Made by a program: the position numbers and the translations under genes
Notes under the pieces: generated by a model
The model's database searches: none
Told to the model about the DNA's origin: nothing
What the model saw: the letters and a program-made list of their open reading frames with translations, nothing else
Source of the DNA: a virus
Virus record (IMG/VR): IMGVR_UViG_3300032083_000145
Coordinates: 1-20,515 of that record
Direction: 5' to 3' (one strand)
Length of the DNA stretch: 20,515 nt
In this document: positions 1 to 7,796 of the stretch, piece by piece
How positions within the stretch are numbered: position 1 is the first letter of the stretch
How the letters are laid out: every line of letters starts with the position of its first letter

Positions 1-35
1 AGGCACAGTTGCCATAACAAAGGAGAATAGATAAG

Positions 36-269
36 ATGATATATTATGATGACGTAAAATTGTGGACAGTTCATACTAAAGAGACAGAGTACAACCAGAA
101 AACAGGGAAGCATAAAAAGTTAAAGACCCCTGTAGTTACTGAGAAAGTACATATGTCTGATGTACATGCTTATGATCTAGGTGAATTGTACGAATTAATA
201 AAGTTTGCTACAGAACGAGATCCATATAATAAAATTTATGTAAGTCTTACAGTTAGAACAGAATATTAA
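36..269 (+). CDS. Hypothetical small phage protein (77 aa)
   Basis: I do not recognise this protein. It is 77 residues long, mixed charged with a Lys-rich stretch near residues 15-36, and has no visible motif, signal peptide or membrane segment. A good Shine-Dalgarno sequence (AAGGAG, about 20-25) precedes the ATG at 36. The next gene follows 19 bases downstream behind a similar AAGGAGAAT leader, so the two are probably co-transcribed. It is the first complete gene of the left-arm operon in this window. Small genes at this place in phage replication arms often encode early host-modifying factors, but nothing in the sequence shows such a role. Confidence 0.65.
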   Translation: MIYYDDVKLWTVHTKETEYNQKTGKHKKLKTPVVTEKVHMSDVHAYDLGELYELIKFATERDPYNKIYVSLTVRTEY

Positions 270-288
270 TAGATAAGGAGAATATATA

Positions 289-1131
289 ATGCCATTTGAT
301 TTAACAAACGAACTAGACGTACCATATGACCTAGACTTTGAGGTAGGCTTTGAGCCAACCAAAGTGAAGGATAAGAAGTATGTCATTAACATGCAGACAG
401 GCCAACCTATTGCTATTATAGGTGAAGGTGCTACAGCTAGAAGTCATGGTGATTTCTATCGTAGTGTCTGGGATGTAATGTCCAATGACCTACCTGCATC
501 TGACCTAGAGGATGCAACAGTAGACTTTAAGTCAGCACGTAATGGTGGTTGGACTATGCTTGATATTACACTACCTAAGATCAAGACAACGATTGATACG
601 CCTAAACATTCCACTGAAATATCACAGAGATTAATAGCTGTGCATGGTATAGATGGTACTGCCTCACCTGCTACATGGTTTGGTGCTATAGATTTCTTCT
701 GTACTAATGGTATGATCACTGGTGATTACGATAAGGTACGTAAGAAGAATACATCAGGCTTCACACTAGGTGGGTTTCAGTATGAGTTAGCCAAGGCTAA
801 AACAGACTTTGCTACTCAGGGTCAGAAACTACAGCTATGGGCAGATATAGACCTTACAAATGTAAGTGTACCAACCCTCCTAGATGAGATTATTAAGTCA
901 GAACGTAAGTCCAAGAAGATGTATGAGTTATACATGCAAGAGGCAGGTGTACGTGGACACAATAAGTTTGCATTGTATAGTGCCTTCACTAACTATGCTT
1001 CCTATGCTGATGAGCGTAATGGGTTCAGCCTACGTAATACAGGCAATGATACACAGGCTGTGAGTATGTTCTCTCGTGAGCAAGAGGTATCCAAGTGGAT
1101 CAGTACTCCACAGTTTGTTGAGGCGGCATGA
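289..1131 (+). CDS. DUF932-like phage protein
   Basis: A 280-residue soluble protein resembling the DUF932 family of phage and plasmid proteins. The clearest resemblance is the FCTNGM segment (C138 to M142) followed by a basic stretch and GGF, in the place where that family has its 'C(S/T)NGM' signature. The N-terminal third holds a region like the family's opening domain (residues about 30-65). The molecular function of DUF932 proteins is unknown; they are often found near phage replication or recombination genes. The start at 289 is supported by AAGGAG about 8 bases upstream. The stop codon overlaps the integrase start (ATGA), so the integrase is probably translationally coupled to this gene. 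Family assignment is by eye and moderately sure. Confidence 0.6.
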   Translation: MPFDLTNELDVPYDLDFEVGFEPTKVKDKKYVINMQTGQPIAIIGEGATARSHGDFYRSVWDVMSNDLPASDLEDATVDFKSARNGGWTMLDITLPKIKTTIDTPKHSTEISQRLIAVHGIDGTASPATWFGAIDFFCTNGMITGDYDKVRKKNTSGFTLGGFQYELAKAKTDFATQGQKLQLWADIDLTNVSVPTLLDEIIKSERKSKKMYELYMQEAGVRGHNKFALYSAFTNYASYADERNGFSLRNTGNDTQAVSMFSREQEVSKWISTPQFVEAA

Positions 1132-2213
1132 ATAGATTACCAAGGTATGTAGTTAAACAAGACAATGGTGACTATAGATTTAACCCACCTAAAAATCTTA
1201 TAGATGAGGGTGTAGTCACTAGAAAATCTTATGGTACTGACCTACAGAAAGTACGTAGGTTGGTACGTAAGGACAATGAAGCCATTGATAACTGGCGTGA
1301 CATACGGTCACAGGTATTAGTAATTACAAAAAATAGTAACTTCAAAGAGTTAGTAGAATACTTTTATTTATCTAATGATTTCAATGTGTTACGGGATAAA
1401 ACTAAAGTAGATTACAAATATTTTCTAGGTGTAGCGTGTGATAAATTTGCAACAGTCAAATATAAAAATATAACTACGAAGTTGGCAAAGTCAGCCTATG
1501 AAGACTGGGTCACTCAAGGTGTCAGCTTTGCAAATCATATTGCTACATGTACTTCCCGTATATTTAACTACGCTATTGAAATGGAACAGGCTATTCTAAA
1601 TCCATTCTCTAATATAAAACGTAAGTCAACTAAGAGAAGAAAGGTAGTGTGGACAGAGAATAATGTAAAAGAATTTCTGGACACAGCATACTCTGACTTT
1701 TCCAGTAGAAATATAGGTCTTATTGTACAGATGGCATATGAATGGTGTCAGAGACTAGGAGACATGAGAACACTAGAATGGGATAATATACAGTGGGATA
1801 CAAGTAGACTATGTCTAGAGCAAAGTAAACGTAGAGCCGAGGTGTTTTTACCTATTTCAGACAACTTAATTGGTATGTTAAAGGATCAGCATAAAGACTT
1901 TGGCTTTCAGAGGTATGTAGCACCCCATGTAAAGCCCATACAGGGTGTGTACGAACCCTACACCTTACAGAAACTATCTAAACATGGAAGGGCTGTCATG
2001 CGTAAGGCTATGCTCCCTGAGACACTACGATTAATGGATTTAAGAAGGACAGGAGTAACACAAATGGTGGATGCAGGTGTACCATTAGGGCAGATTATGG
2101 CAGTCACAGGACATACACATGTGTCTTCTGTGCAACCATACATGAAACATACATACACAAGTGCAAATTCAGCATTGACACAGAGAACAGATAGTTTAGA
2201 ATCTACGAAGTAG
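1128..2213 (+). CDS. int: Tyrosine recombinase / phage integrase
   Basis: A 361-residue tyrosine recombinase, which would join phage and host DNA at attachment sites or resolve DNA multimers. An N-terminal region (about 1-65) is followed by a SAM-like core-binding domain (about 69-165) and the catalytic domain (about 170-345). Visible catalytic residues are R209 (QRLGDMRTLEW), K234 (beta-hairpin SKRR), R306 (MDLRRTG), H329 (TGHTH) and the nucleophile Y338 (QPYMKHT), nine residues after H329. The usual box II histidine (HxLR) is Met303 here. The gene starts inside the stop of the DUF932-like gene with no strong Shine-Dalgarno of its own and sits directly upstream of the primase, so it appears to be expressed with the replication operon rather than from a separate lysogeny region. 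No repressor, excisionase or attP is recognisable nearby. Confidence 0.92.
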   Translation: MNRLPRYVVKQDNGDYRFNPPKNLIDEGVVTRKSYGTDLQKVRRLVRKDNEAIDNWRDIRSQVLVITKNSNFKELVEYFYLSNDFNVLRDKTKVDYKYFLGVACDKFATVKYKNITTKLAKSAYEDWVTQGVSFANHIATCTSRIFNYAIEMEQAILNPFSNIKRKSTKRRKVVWTENNVKEFLDTAYSDFSSRNIGLIVQMAYEWCQRLGDMRTLEWDNIQWDTSRLCLEQSKRRAEVFLPISDNLIGMLKDQHKDFGFQRYVAPHVKPIQGVYEPYTLQKLSKHGRAVMRKAMLPETLRLMDLRRTGVTQMVDAGVPLGQIMAVTGHTHVSSVQPYMKHTYTSANSALTQRTDSLESTK

Positions 2214-2234
2214 TAACAAAGAAAGTGATACATT

Positions 2235-3017
2235 ATGAATGTAAATAATATTATAAATGATTTATCACTTGTAAATGGTGAGTCAAAGAGATTAGATTGT
2301 CCATCATGTAATAGAACTAACACATTTACAGTTACCAATAATATGGGAACTATATTGTATAACTGTTATAGTAATAATTGTAGTTTGTCTGGTAAGAAGA
2401 ATGTGAAGCTAAGTAGTGAGGATATACGTAAGTCTATTAGTCCTACAACTACAGAGAATAGTATAACTTTTACAAAACCGGATTGTCTAGTAAAAGATAA
2501 CAAAGCAATATCTATATTCTGTAAGCAATGGGATATAGACCCTGATGAACTAGGTCTGTTGTACGATGTAAAGGAATCTCGTGTTGTATTTCCAGTGCTA
2601 GAGTCAGGTGTAATGGTAGATGCTAGTGGCAGAAGTATCACACACCGAATACCAAAGTGGAAACGATATGGTAAAAGTAGCTTGCCTTATAGCTATGGTA
2701 ATGGTAGTGTAGCTGTAGTTGTTGAGGACTGTATAAGTGCTGCAATTGTAGGTAGTGATGTATATGTCGGGGTTGCTGTGTTGGGTACATCCCTATCAGA
2801 AGAACACAAGAGGTTCTTATCACAGTTCTCAACAGCCATTGTAGCTCTAGACCCCGATGCACTACCCAAGACAATACAATTTACTAAAGAACTAAGGGGA
2901 TACGTTGACACTGTAGTTGCCTTTAAACTAACTAATGATTTAAAATATAGACACCCTAACGACATTGAAAAACTAACAACACTAGGAGTAAAATATGGAA
3001 TTAACATTAATACGTAG
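2235..3017 (+). CDS. DNA primase (zinc ribbon + Toprim), T7 gp4 N-terminal half type
   Basis: A 260-residue primase, expected to make short RNA primers at the replication fork. The N-terminus has a four-cysteine zinc ribbon (C22, C25, C44, C49) for template recognition. A Toprim-like catalytic core follows, with VVVEDCISA (E164, D165) as the acidic first motif and ALDPDA (D206, D208) as the DxD motif. It matches the N-terminal half of T7 gp4, but here primase and helicase are separate genes. The 3' end overlaps the helicase start by 23 bases in another frame, which suggests coupled translation. The Shine-Dalgarno before 2235 is weak (AAAGAAAGTG). Assignment is from motifs and position. Confidence 0.85.
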   Translation: MNVNNIINDLSLVNGESKRLDCPSCNRTNTFTVTNNMGTILYNCYSNNCSLSGKKNVKLSSEDIRKSISPTTTENSITFTKPDCLVKDNKAISIFCKQWDIDPDELGLLYDVKESRVVFPVLESGVMVDASGRSITHRIPKWKRYGKSSLPYSYGNGSVAVVVEDCISAAIVGSDVYVGVAVLGTSLSEEHKRFLSQFSTAIVALDPDALPKTIQFTKELRGYVDTVVAFKLTNDLKYRHPNDIEKLTTLGVKYGININT

Positions 3018-4218
3018 TCTAATGGATAGAGACTTCTATGATGATCACAAGGGTGCAAAGTGTCCTGACAGATTATTTAGTAAGGATGTACGTAAGATTA
3101 AAAATGCTGTAGATTTAGCTATGAAAAGATACGAGCGTACTGTTACACCTGCTGAGATTGAAGCTCTGTTTATGTCTAACAATGCTCAACTTACTACAGC
3201 ACAGAAACAGGCATACACATCTCTGTTTAACCAGATAAAGAAAGAACCCTTAATGGGTAATGACATAGCACAGGAAGTTCTTTCTAAGTTATTTCAACAG
3301 GTAGTAGGTGAAGACGTAGCTAATCTAGGATTTGAAATGGTCAATGGTACTATGTCTAACCTAGAGCCTATACGTAATATACTAGAACAGTATGGTGATG
3401 ACTTCACACCTGACTTAAACATTGAATGGGATAACATGGATGTTGAGACATTGCTTGCTAAGAATGATCTTGAAGCCAGATGGACGTTTAATATACCTAC
3501 ACTGACACGTAAGATAGAAGGTGTGAATGAAGGACACCTGATTGAGGTAGGTGCTAGACCTAACACAGGTAAGACATCCTTCCATGCTAGTCTAGTTGCA
3601 GGACCAAATGGTTTTGCACAGCAGGGTGCTAAGTGTATTATATTATGTAATGAAGAAGGTCCACATCGTGTAGGTGCTAGATACTTAACAGCAGCTACAG
3701 GCATGACCATGCATGAAGTAAAGGCTAACCCCAGTAAGGCAAGGGATATATACTCACCCATAAGTGATAATATTAAAGTTAAAGATTCTACAGGTAGAGA
3801 CATGTCTTGGGTAGAGAGTATGTGTAAATCATACAAACCCGACATAGTTATACTAGACATGGGAGATAAGTTTTCTAAGGCAGGTGGTTATGCTAGACCA
3901 GATGAAGCACTCAAGGCTAATGCCATACATGCACGACAGATAGCCAAGCAACATAGTTGTGCTATCTTTTATATGTCACAGCTATCTGCTGATGCAGAGA
4001 ACAAGGTGGTATTAAATCAGGCTATGATGGAAGGGTCACGTACAGGTAAAGCTGCTGAAGCTGACCTAATGATTCTGATAGCTAAGAACCCACCTGTTGA
4101 AGGACAGGAAGAAGAAGATACACAAAGACATTTGAATGTAGTTAAAAATAAACTTTCGGGGTGGCATGGTATTGTACACTGTGAACTAAACTACAGAACT
4201 GCAAGGTATGAAGTATGA
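2995..4218 (+). CDS. Replicative DNA helicase, DnaB / T7 gp4 family
   Basis: A 407-residue RecA-fold helicase, expected to form a hexameric ring that unwinds the fork using NTP. An N-terminal linker-like domain (about 1-160) precedes the ATPase core. The Walker A motif is GARPNTGKTS (186-195, K193), the probable catalytic glutamate is in LCNEE (220-221), Walker B is IVILD (D288), and the DnaB-type motif 3 is YMSQLSADAE (about 326-335). The C-terminal KNKLSGWHG segment corresponds to the region carrying the trans-acting Arg/Lys in this family. AGGAG at 2984-2988 sits 6 bases before the ATG at 2995, and an in-frame TAA at 2989-2991 precedes it, so initiation is independent of the primase. The stop overlaps the endonuclease VII-like gene start (ATGA). 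Confidence 0.92.
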   Translation: MELTLIRSLMDRDFYDDHKGAKCPDRLFSKDVRKIKNAVDLAMKRYERTVTPAEIEALFMSNNAQLTTAQKQAYTSLFNQIKKEPLMGNDIAQEVLSKLFQQVVGEDVANLGFEMVNGTMSNLEPIRNILEQYGDDFTPDLNIEWDNMDVETLLAKNDLEARWTFNIPTLTRKIEGVNEGHLIEVGARPNTGKTSFHASLVAGPNGFAQQGAKCIILCNEEGPHRVGARYLTAATGMTMHEVKANPSKARDIYSPISDNIKVKDSTGRDMSWVESMCKSYKPDIVILDMGDKFSKAGGYARPDEALKANAIHARQIAKQHSCAIFYMSQLSADAENKVVLNQAMMEGSRTGKAAEADLMILIAKNPPVEGQEEEDTQRHLNVVKNKLSGWHGIVHCELNYRTARYEV

Positions 4219-4685
4219 CACAACAGGAACTATTTATAATAGAAGAACTACCAGAAGAGTATATAGAAGAAGGAATTATATGTATAAAGTGTGATGTACG
4301 TCAACCTCTCTATAACTTTCAGAGTCCTAGACCTACTATGGGTAATTCTACTGGAGAAATAAAAAGAACTTGTAAATCTTGTCATAGTGGACATAGTAAG
4401 ATTATTAGAAAACTTAAAGATGAAAACGCTTACCCAGATAAAAATTATTGTTGCCCTATATGTAGTAGGGATGTATTAGAACTTAGTCGTCACGGAAAAA
4501 GTAAACTGAGTACATGGGTTTTAGATCACTGCCATGATACCAATACCTTTCGTGGTTGGGTGTGTTCACATTGCAACACTGGATTAGGTGGTTTTAAAGA
4601 TGACTTGACAATAATTAAAAAAGCTGTTAAATATTTAAAGAGGCATAAGGAGAGTTTAGATGATGCACAAACCACCAAGGATTAA
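4215..4685 (+). CDS. Endonuclease VII-like (HNH/beta-beta-alpha-metal) nuclease
   Basis: A 156-residue nuclease of the recombination endonuclease VII family, whose T4 member cuts Holliday junctions and branched DNA. The core runs from CCPICS (C80, C83) through VLDHCHDTNTFRG (D104, H105, H107) to CSHCNTGLGGF (C117, C120). The two CxxC pairs would bind structural zinc, and DHCH supplies the catalytic His and metal ligands. An extra N-terminal CxxC pair set (C23, C26 and C53, C56) looks like a second zinc ribbon. The start overlaps the helicase stop. An independent junction resolvase family, endonuclease I, is encoded downstream at 8764, so this one may have another role, for example DNA-packaging-linked debranching or homing. 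The fold assignment is firm; the biological role is inference. Confidence 0.88.
   Translation: MTQQELFIIEELPEEYIEEGIICIKCDVRQPLYNFQSPRPTMGNSTGEIKRTCKSCHSGHSKIIRKLKDENAYPDKNYCCPICSRDVLELSRHGKSKLSTWVLDHCHDTNTFRGWVCSHCNTGLGGFKDDLTIIKKAVKYLKRHKESLDDAQTTKD
4647..4654 (+). promoter_or_regulatory. Ribosome binding site for the 51-aa gene
   Basis: AAGGAGAG lies about 6-8 bases upstream of the tandem ATG codons at 4660 and 4663, inside the 3' end of the endonuclease VII-like gene. It supports the small downstream reading frame as a real gene. Confidence 0.6.
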
Positions 4686-4815
4686 GTACTACGTAGAGTA
4701 TGAGATCAATGCAGAACATGACACAGAGAGTATAACTTTGTTTGCTCATGGGCCACAAATGGTACGAGATATACTTGATAGTTATATTGTAGCTAAGATA
4801 GAGGAAATTGAATGA
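4660..4815 (+). CDS. Small hypothetical protein (51 aa) between nuclease and polymerase
   Basis: A short reading frame fills the gap between the endonuclease VII-like gene and DNA polymerase. It starts MMHKPPRIKYYVEYEINA and ends AKIEEIE. The start lies inside the 3' end of the upstream gene, behind AAGGAG, and its TGA stop overlaps the polymerase ATG (ATGA at 4812-4815). Such tight overlap at both ends is typical of real genes in this operon. The product is acidic, probably a small mixed alpha/beta fold, with no recognisable motif. Tandem ATG codons (4660, 4663) leave the exact start open by one codon. It may couple translation to the polymerase, which has no strong Shine-Dalgarno of its own. 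Confidence 0.7.
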   Translation: MMHKPPRIKYYVEYEINAEHDTESITLFAHGPQMVRDILDSYIVAKIEEIE

Positions 4816-6860
4816 ATGTTGTAACAGTTTTAGATGTAGAGAATACTACTATTAAACGTAACAATAAACTTATGCTTGATCCTTTTGAATCTGAAAATTC
4901 GTTGACAATGGTAGGTATGTTAAATAACTCTGGAGAAAAGATAGTTACGTTTGATCACAGTGAACAACAACCTACTACTGAGGGTGGAAGTATTGTCCAG
5001 AACATTCTGGATGATACCCACCTCTTGGTTATGCAGAATGCTATACATGACTTAACATGGTTGTGGGAATCTGGTTTTACTTACACTGGAGATATCTTTG
5101 ATACCATGCTTGGTGCTTATATAATACAACGAGGACAAAAAGAACCCTTGAGTCTTGAGTACTTAGCAGAACGATACAACTGTGATACACAGAAGATGGG
5201 TACACTAAAGGATTACTTCAACAGAGGATATACGACCAGAGAGATACCACATGAGGAGTTGTCACAATACTTATCTGCTGACTTACATGCTACTATGGAG
5301 TTGTATGATAAGATAAATGATCAGCTTAACACACACGATACAGGCTTAGTGGATACCGTAAAACTAACCAATCAAATATGCATACATCTTGCACGTATCT
5401 ATCAGAAGGGTTTTAATGTTAATCAAGAAGCACTTGAAGAAGTACGTAAAGAGTTTGAAGCTGAGAAGCAAGAGTTGTTAGCTAAGTTACAGTTGCAGGT
5501 GCATGAGCTAATGGGTGACAGACCTATTAATCTTAATAGTCCAGAGCAGTTGTCTTGGATTATCTACAGTAGAAAACCTAATGACAAACCTATGTGGGCT
5601 AACTCATTTAGTTCAAGGCTAACACCATCTGAGTTTAGATCTATTACTAAGCAGAACTCTGTTGTATTATACAAACAAAAGGCACGACAGTGTACTACAT
5701 GTAGGGGTACAGGTAAGGTACGTAGAACTAAGAAGAATGGTACACCATTTGTTAAAACAAGTAAGTGCTTAGAATGTAAGTCAGAAGGGTATCTCTTTAC
5801 TAATACAGATACTATAGCAGGTCTAAAGTTTGCTGCACCTAACCCCGATTGGGTAAGCGCACACGGATTTAGTACCAGTAAAGACAACCTTATAAAGCTA
5901 GAGACCAATGCTAGAGAAAGAGATTTTCAGACTGCTGTTGTATTTTTGCAACGGGTTAGAAGATTATCAGCACTAGACACATATTTATCTAGCTTTGTTG
6001 ATGGTATATCTACACACATTAAATCAGATGGTATGCTACACGTTCAGTTACTACAGCACAGGACAGGTACAGGCAGGTTGTCTGGAGCTAACCCTAACAT
6101 GCAGAACATGCCACGTGGTCAGACGTTTCCTGTAAAGAAAGTGTTTGTGTCACGATGGGAAGGTGGTAAAATACTTGAGGCAGATTTTGCACAGTTAGAG
6201 TTTAGAGTTGCTGCATTCCTTAGTCAGGATAAGATAGCTATACAAGAAGTGTCAACAGGATTTGATGTACACAGTTACACAGCTAAAGTTATCAGTGATG
6301 CAGGGCAGAAGATATCACGCCAAGATGCAAAGGCACATACGTTTGCTCCCTTGTATGGTGCAAGTGGATTTGGTAGGACAGAAGCAGAAGCGTCCTATTA
6401 TCAACAGTTTACTACTAAGTATAAAGGTATATCAGAGTGGCATAAGAGATTAGCTAATGAAATACTTACTACTGGTAAAATAAAAACACCATCTGGTAGA
6501 GAGTTTACATGGCCCGATGTACAGCGTAGACGGAATGGAAGTGTGACATATTTCACACAGATAAAGAATTATCCTGTTCAATCCTTTGCAACTGCTGACA
6601 TCGTACCTATATCTCTGATATACATAGATAAGTTACTAGAAGCAAATAAGATGGAAAGTTGTATAGTAAATACAGTACACGACAGTATAGTTATTGATGT
6701 ACATCCAAATGAAGTAGATAAGGTAATACGAATAGTAAAAGCAACAAATGATAACTTAATAAAAATAGTAAATACTAAATGGAATATAGACTTTAATGTA
6801 CCTTTATTATTAGAGGCAAAGATTGGAGATAATTGGCTTGACACAAAAGATGTGGCATGA
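4812..6860 (+). CDS. polA: DNA polymerase I family (family A) with 3'-5' exonuclease and DnaJ-type zinc-finger insert
   Basis: The 682-residue replicative polymerase of the phage. The proofreading exonuclease domain carries D8/E10 (LDVEN), D80 (NAIHD) and D157 (YLSAD). The polymerase domain carries motif A EADFAQLEFR (D458), motif B RQDAKAHTFAPLYG (R503, K507, F511, Y515) and motif C NTVHDS (H623, D624). F511 aligns with E. coli Pol I F762. Between the exonuclease and polymerase domains lies a CxxCxGxG ... CxxCxxxG element (C294, C297, C319, C322) like part of the DnaJ cysteine-rich central domain. A partial DnaJ domain in the polymerase was reported for phage HMO-2011, as I recall. The length matches T7-like polymerases (about 700 aa). 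The start is coupled to the preceding 51-aa gene by ATGA. Confidence 0.97.
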   Translation: MNVVTVLDVENTTIKRNNKLMLDPFESENSLTMVGMLNNSGEKIVTFDHSEQQPTTEGGSIVQNILDDTHLLVMQNAIHDLTWLWESGFTYTGDIFDTMLGAYIIQRGQKEPLSLEYLAERYNCDTQKMGTLKDYFNRGYTTREIPHEELSQYLSADLHATMELYDKINDQLNTHDTGLVDTVKLTNQICIHLARIYQKGFNVNQEALEEVRKEFEAEKQELLAKLQLQVHELMGDRPINLNSPEQLSWIIYSRKPNDKPMWANSFSSRLTPSEFRSITKQNSVVLYKQKARQCTTCRGTGKVRRTKKNGTPFVKTSKCLECKSEGYLFTNTDTIAGLKFAAPNPDWVSAHGFSTSKDNLIKLETNARERDFQTAVVFLQRVRRLSALDTYLSSFVDGISTHIKSDGMLHVQLLQHRTGTGRLSGANPNMQNMPRGQTFPVKKVFVSRWEGGKILEADFAQLEFRVAAFLSQDKIAIQEVSTGFDVHSYTAKVISDAGQKISRQDAKAHTFAPLYGASGFGRTEAEASYYQQFTTKYKGISEWHKRLANEILTTGKIKTPSGREFTWPDVQRRRNGSVTYFTQIKNYPVQSFATADIVPISLIYIDKLLEANKMESCIVNTVHDSIVIDVHPNEVDKVIRIVKATNDNLIKIVNTKWNIDFNVPLLLEAKIGDNWLDTKDVA

Positions 6861-6899
6861 TATAACTAAGAACCTTATGAAATATAACAGGAGAAATAA

Positions 6900-7796
6900 A
6901 TGAACGAGATAGCAAATATAAATACAAATGACTATGCAGCAATGGCTAAAGCTATGGGCATGGTAATGGATACAGGAGCTAATAAAGAAAAAGCTGATGC
7001 ACTAGCACGTGTACGTATTAACCACTCACCCATTATGGGTAGATCAGAAGTTAAAGGTAAGATGGTTAATGTAGAAGTTGTGAGTGGTGGTACGTACAAA
7101 CTGGACATACCAGATGGACCAACATACTATTCTGATACAGCTACCATACGTCCTTACATGCAAAGGTTTATGCATAAGCGTTTTGTAATGAAGACAGATA
7201 CTACACCTAACAGGTACATTAAAACTATTATGGCTGACAACTTGAATGTTGATCTGAAAGATAATGATGGTGGTTTTAATTGTGGTAAACCTGCAGGTTA
7301 TATACAAGACTTTAAATCTTTACCTGAGAAGATGCAAGACCTTCTAAAGCAGATCAAGCGTGTACGTGTACTGTTTGGTACTATAGAGTTAGACAATCCT
7401 GTGGATGAGACAGGTGCATCAGTTACGATAGGGGCTACGCCATTCATATGGGAAGTTGAGAACAGAGATGCTTTCAAAACCTTTGGTACAAATGTGTTTA
7501 ATAAACTTAATAAGATGAAACGTCTTCCGATACAGCACTATGTGAAGTTAGCTACAGAGGAACGTAAGCTACCCAATGGTAGTTGTTTTTATCTTCCATC
7601 TGTTACTCTTGACCTGTCTAACACCCTTGATATGGATGATGAAGCACAGGAGATATTTGCTAACTTCTTAGCATGGGTAGCTAACTATAATGGTTACATA
7701 ACAAATGCATGGAATGAAAGTATGCATAAACATGAAGAGGTTGATAAGAGTACTGTTGATGAGTTCATTGACATAACTGCAGAGGAATTTGCTTAA
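6900..7796 (+). CDS. Hypothetical protein, candidate single-stranded DNA-binding protein
   Basis: A 298-residue soluble protein that I do not recognise from motifs. It has an internal core with many beta-prone segments (about 50-110 and 155-245). The C-terminal tail is acidic, with several Asp/Glu and ends DITAEEFA, resembling the acidic, aromatic-ended tails of T7 gp2.5 and bacterial SSB. It sits directly after the polymerase and before the exonuclease, the order in which T7-like phages often place replication accessory proteins. No canonical OB-fold signature is visible to me. A good Shine-Dalgarno (AGGAGAAA) precedes the ATG at 6900. Its TAA overlaps the ATG of the exonuclease gene. The SSB role is inference; a different recombination or replication accessory protein is equally possible. 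Confidence 0.7.
   Translation: MNEIANINTNDYAAMAKAMGMVMDTGANKEKADALARVRINHSPIMGRSEVKGKMVNVEVVSGGTYKLDIPDGPTYYSDTATIRPYMQRFMHKRFVMKTDTTPNRYIKTIMADNLNVDLKDNDGGFNCGKPAGYIQDFKSLPEKMQDLLKQIKRVRVLFGTIELDNPVDETGASVTIGATPFIWEVENRDAFKTFGTNVFNKLNKMKRLPIQHYVKLATEERKLPNGSCFYLPSVTLDLSNTLDMDDEAQEIFANFLAWVANYNGYITNAWNESMHKHEEVDKSTVDEFIDITAEEFA

Noticed and set aside
1100-2260. attP site next to the integrase
   Set aside because: The integrase is flanked by coding sequence on both sides with no spacer, and no arm-type repeats or tRNA-like core could be recognised.
2989-3017. Programmed frameshift fusing primase and helicase
   Set aside because: A TAA in the helicase frame directly precedes its ATG and a proper AGGAG is at the right distance, so separate initiation explains the arrangement.
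3294-3860. 188-codon reading frame on the - strand inside the helicase gene
   Set aside because: It lies wholly opposite the helicase ATPase core, has no ribosome binding site context and its translation is of shadow composition.
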